Origin: Leisingera aquimarina DSM 24565 | GTDB taxonomy: Bacteria; Pseudomonadota; Alphaproteobacteria; Rhodobacterales; Rhodobacteraceae | Assembly: GCF_000473165.1 (NCBI RefSeq) | Contig: NZ_KI421504.1 | Span: 2,634,413 to 2,698,412 of the forward strand | Length of the DNA stretch: 64,000 bases | Direction of reading: 5' to 3' | Part shown: one piece after another, positions 62,866 through 64,000 of the stretch | How the letters are laid out: each line of letters opens with the position of its first letter | How positions within the stretch are numbered: the stretch's first letter is position 1 | The notes under the pieces: model-generated | The model's input: only the letters and a program-made list of their open reading frames with translations | Database searches by the model: none | What the model was told of the DNA's origin: nothing | Translations under genes and position numbers: made by a program

Positions 62866-63798
62866 ATGCTTCTTCCACCTTTGAATGCGCTTAAGGCCTT
62901 TGAAGCAGCGGTGCGTCTGGGCGGGTTTACGTCAGCGGCGTCCGAACTTGGGGTGTCATCGGCAGCGGTCAGCATGCAGGTCAAGAATGCTGAGGATTTC
63001 CTTGGAAAAACGCTGTTTCACCGGTTGAATAACCGCCTGCTGCTGACCGATGCCGGACGGACCTATTACCCGGAAATTTCCGAAGCATTGACGGCCATTT
63101 CGACGGCCACGGAAAATCTAATTGAAACGGAGGCCCGCTCCGGGCTTGCAGTCAGCACAATCCAGTCTTTGGCAGAAAGCTGGGTCGCCCCCGCCATTTC
63201 GCGTTTTCGCGAGGCGTTTCCCGGCACCGGGATCGAGCTGCGGATCGAAGCTGATCCGGTCGATCTGTTGAATACGCGCACCGACCTTAGGATAACTTAT
63301 GAGAGCCATCTTTATCCGCAGCACACCCGGCTGCCATTGTTCAAAGACGTGGCCTATCCGTTCTGCACGCAGGCGTTTTACGATAGCCAGCTGGCGGGCT
63401 CGGGGATTGCCGCAGTGCCGGACACTTTGCTGATTCACACCGATTGGGGGGAGCAGTATGCCTCGCACCCGACCTGGGCAAACTGGTTCCGGGCCGCTGG
63501 AGTGGCCAGAAGTCCGAATCTGCGCAAAGGTCTGCGTGTCGGCGGCGCTGCGGTTGCCCTTGCGCTCGCCAAACAGGGGGCAGGCATTGCGTTGGTGCCT
63601 AAGATGCTGGCGGAGGCGGAACATCCTGCCCATCAGGGCGCCGTTGTTGGCGAACCAGGCCTGCCGCTGCCGTATTCCTATTTTGCAATCGTGCCGCGTT
63701 CAGCTGCGCCGCAATCCGGTGCGGCTGAGATGAAACCGCCGTTGCGGGCGTTTTTGGAAGAATTGTTTCCGAAGGATGCACCCGAGAAAGCGCACTAG
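62866..63798 (+). CDS. LysR-family transcriptional regulator (GcvA-like)
   Basis: 310 residues. The N-terminal winged HTH is PPLNALKAFEAAVRLGGFTSAASELGVSSAAVSMQVKNAEDFLGKTLFHR, close to GcvA/AmpR-type regulators, followed by a periplasmic-binding-protein-like effector domain (LAVSTIQSLAESWVAPAISRF, EADPVDLLNTRTDLRITYE, AKQGAGIALVPKML). It is divergent from the cyclodeaminase/lyase-like pair with 105 bp between start codons, so it probably controls that pair and itself in response to their substrate. Confidence 0.9.
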   Translation: MLLPPLNALKAFEAAVRLGGFTSAASELGVSSAAVSMQVKNAEDFLGKTLFHRLNNRLLLTDAGRTYYPEISEALTAISTATENLIETEARSGLAVSTIQSLAESWVAPAISRFREAFPGTGIELRIEADPVDLLNTRTDLRITYESHLYPQHTRLPLFKDVAYPFCTQAFYDSQLAGSGIAAVPDTLLIHTDWGEQYASHPTWANWFRAAGVARSPNLRKGLRVGGAAVALALAKQGAGIALVPKMLAEAEHPAHQGAVVGEPGLPLPYSYFAIVPRSAAPQSGAAEMKPPLRAFLEELFPKDAPEKAH

Positions 63799-63867
63799 AA
63801 GCACCGCAGGCGTCAGGTCTGCACGTGCATTCGGCGCAAACATTTGACGGCCCGTCCGGCGGCTCTT

Positions 63868-64000
63868 TGAACCGCCCCGGGTTTGCCGGAGGCTGATTTC
63901 AGTTAGTTGCGCGGCAATGTCCTCAGTTTCCAGGGCGGCGTAGAAATTGGCCTCTGCTTCTGCCGGCGGAATGTTCCCGATAGGCTCGAGCAGGCGGCGG
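63868..64000 (-). mobile_element. IS3-family element, 3' end only (continues past the window)
   Basis: On the minus strand the window edge reads RRLLEPIGNIPPAEAEANFYAALETEDIAAQL and SLRQTRGGS, the C-terminal end of an IS3-family OrfB transposase. The element tip is TGAACCGCCCCGGGTTTGCC at 63868 on the plus strand, a usual IS3-group end. It lies 69 bp beyond the LysR stop codon. The frame reads through the tip into flanking DNA without a stop. Confidence 0.75.

Overview
The window is GC-rich, densely coded DNA from an alphaproteobacterium, most likely a marine Rhodobacteraceae of the Roseobacter group (Leisingera/Phaeobacter-like). The signs are the gene set and order: an lptF-lptG-lptD-surA-pdxA-rsmA-pdxJ run, prfA-prmC followed by a DUF4167 gene, pepA-holC, a TIGR02281-type aspartic protease, a Fur/Mur regulator, and an IS complement typical of that group. 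The placement rests on recognised families, not on a database search.

Layout. 1-18.3 kb is chromosomal housekeeping: the 3' part of an ABC-F gene (uup), an acetyltransferase, an SDR enzyme, tyrS divergent from anmK, a fatty acid desaturase, selO, an endonuclease/phosphatase-family protein, an RhlE-like helicase, fur/mur, an EamA transporter, eno, small lipoproteins and a nucleoside hydrolase. 18.5-20.9 kb holds an RGS-like small protein followed by two insertion sequences, a decayed IS481-family element and an IS200/IS605-family element. 20.9-29.6 kb carries mazG, an M20 amidohydrolase, two tandem agmatinase-family genes, DUF1499, prfA, prmC and DUF4167. 29.6-38 kb is a seven-gene minus-strand operon (lptF to pdxJ) linking LPS export, outer-membrane protein folding, pyridoxal phosphate synthesis and 16S rRNA dimethylation. 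38-47 kb has pepA, holC, a CHAP lipoprotein, an aspartic protease, a MarC-type protein, a second ABC-F gene, ndk, a frameshifted DUF4112 gene, a YqaE/Pmp3 peptide, a TfoX-C-terminal protein and a cytochrome P450. 47.2-51.1 kb is a signalling module: a LuxR-type response regulator divergent from a periplasmic molybdopterin-fold-like protein and a hybrid kinase with REC and Hpt domains.

51.2-60.1 kb is a scrap-yard of foreign DNA. A truncated RTX/SdrD-like gene runs head-on into a truncated hsdM. A 28-bp perfect inverted repeat (possibly a collapsed IS) separates hsdM from an hsdR 3' fragment. That fragment is fused to the N-terminal remnant of a Lon-like AAA+ gene, which abuts an IS66-family element. 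The IS66 tnpB is split by a 3.4-kb element carrying three tandem tyrosine recombinases bounded by perfect 36-bp inverted repeats, that is, a RIT (recombinase-in-trio) element whose first recombinase is decayed.

60.2-64 kb returns to intact genes: an aromatic-amino-acid-lyase-like protein that appears to lack the MIO-forming triad, paired with an ornithine cyclodeaminase-family gene and a divergent LysR regulator, then the edge of an IS3-family element. A family of about 150-260-bp dispersed intergenic repeats with a conserved hairpin occurs at least four times in the first 26 kb. I saw no tRNA, rRNA or CRISPR array.
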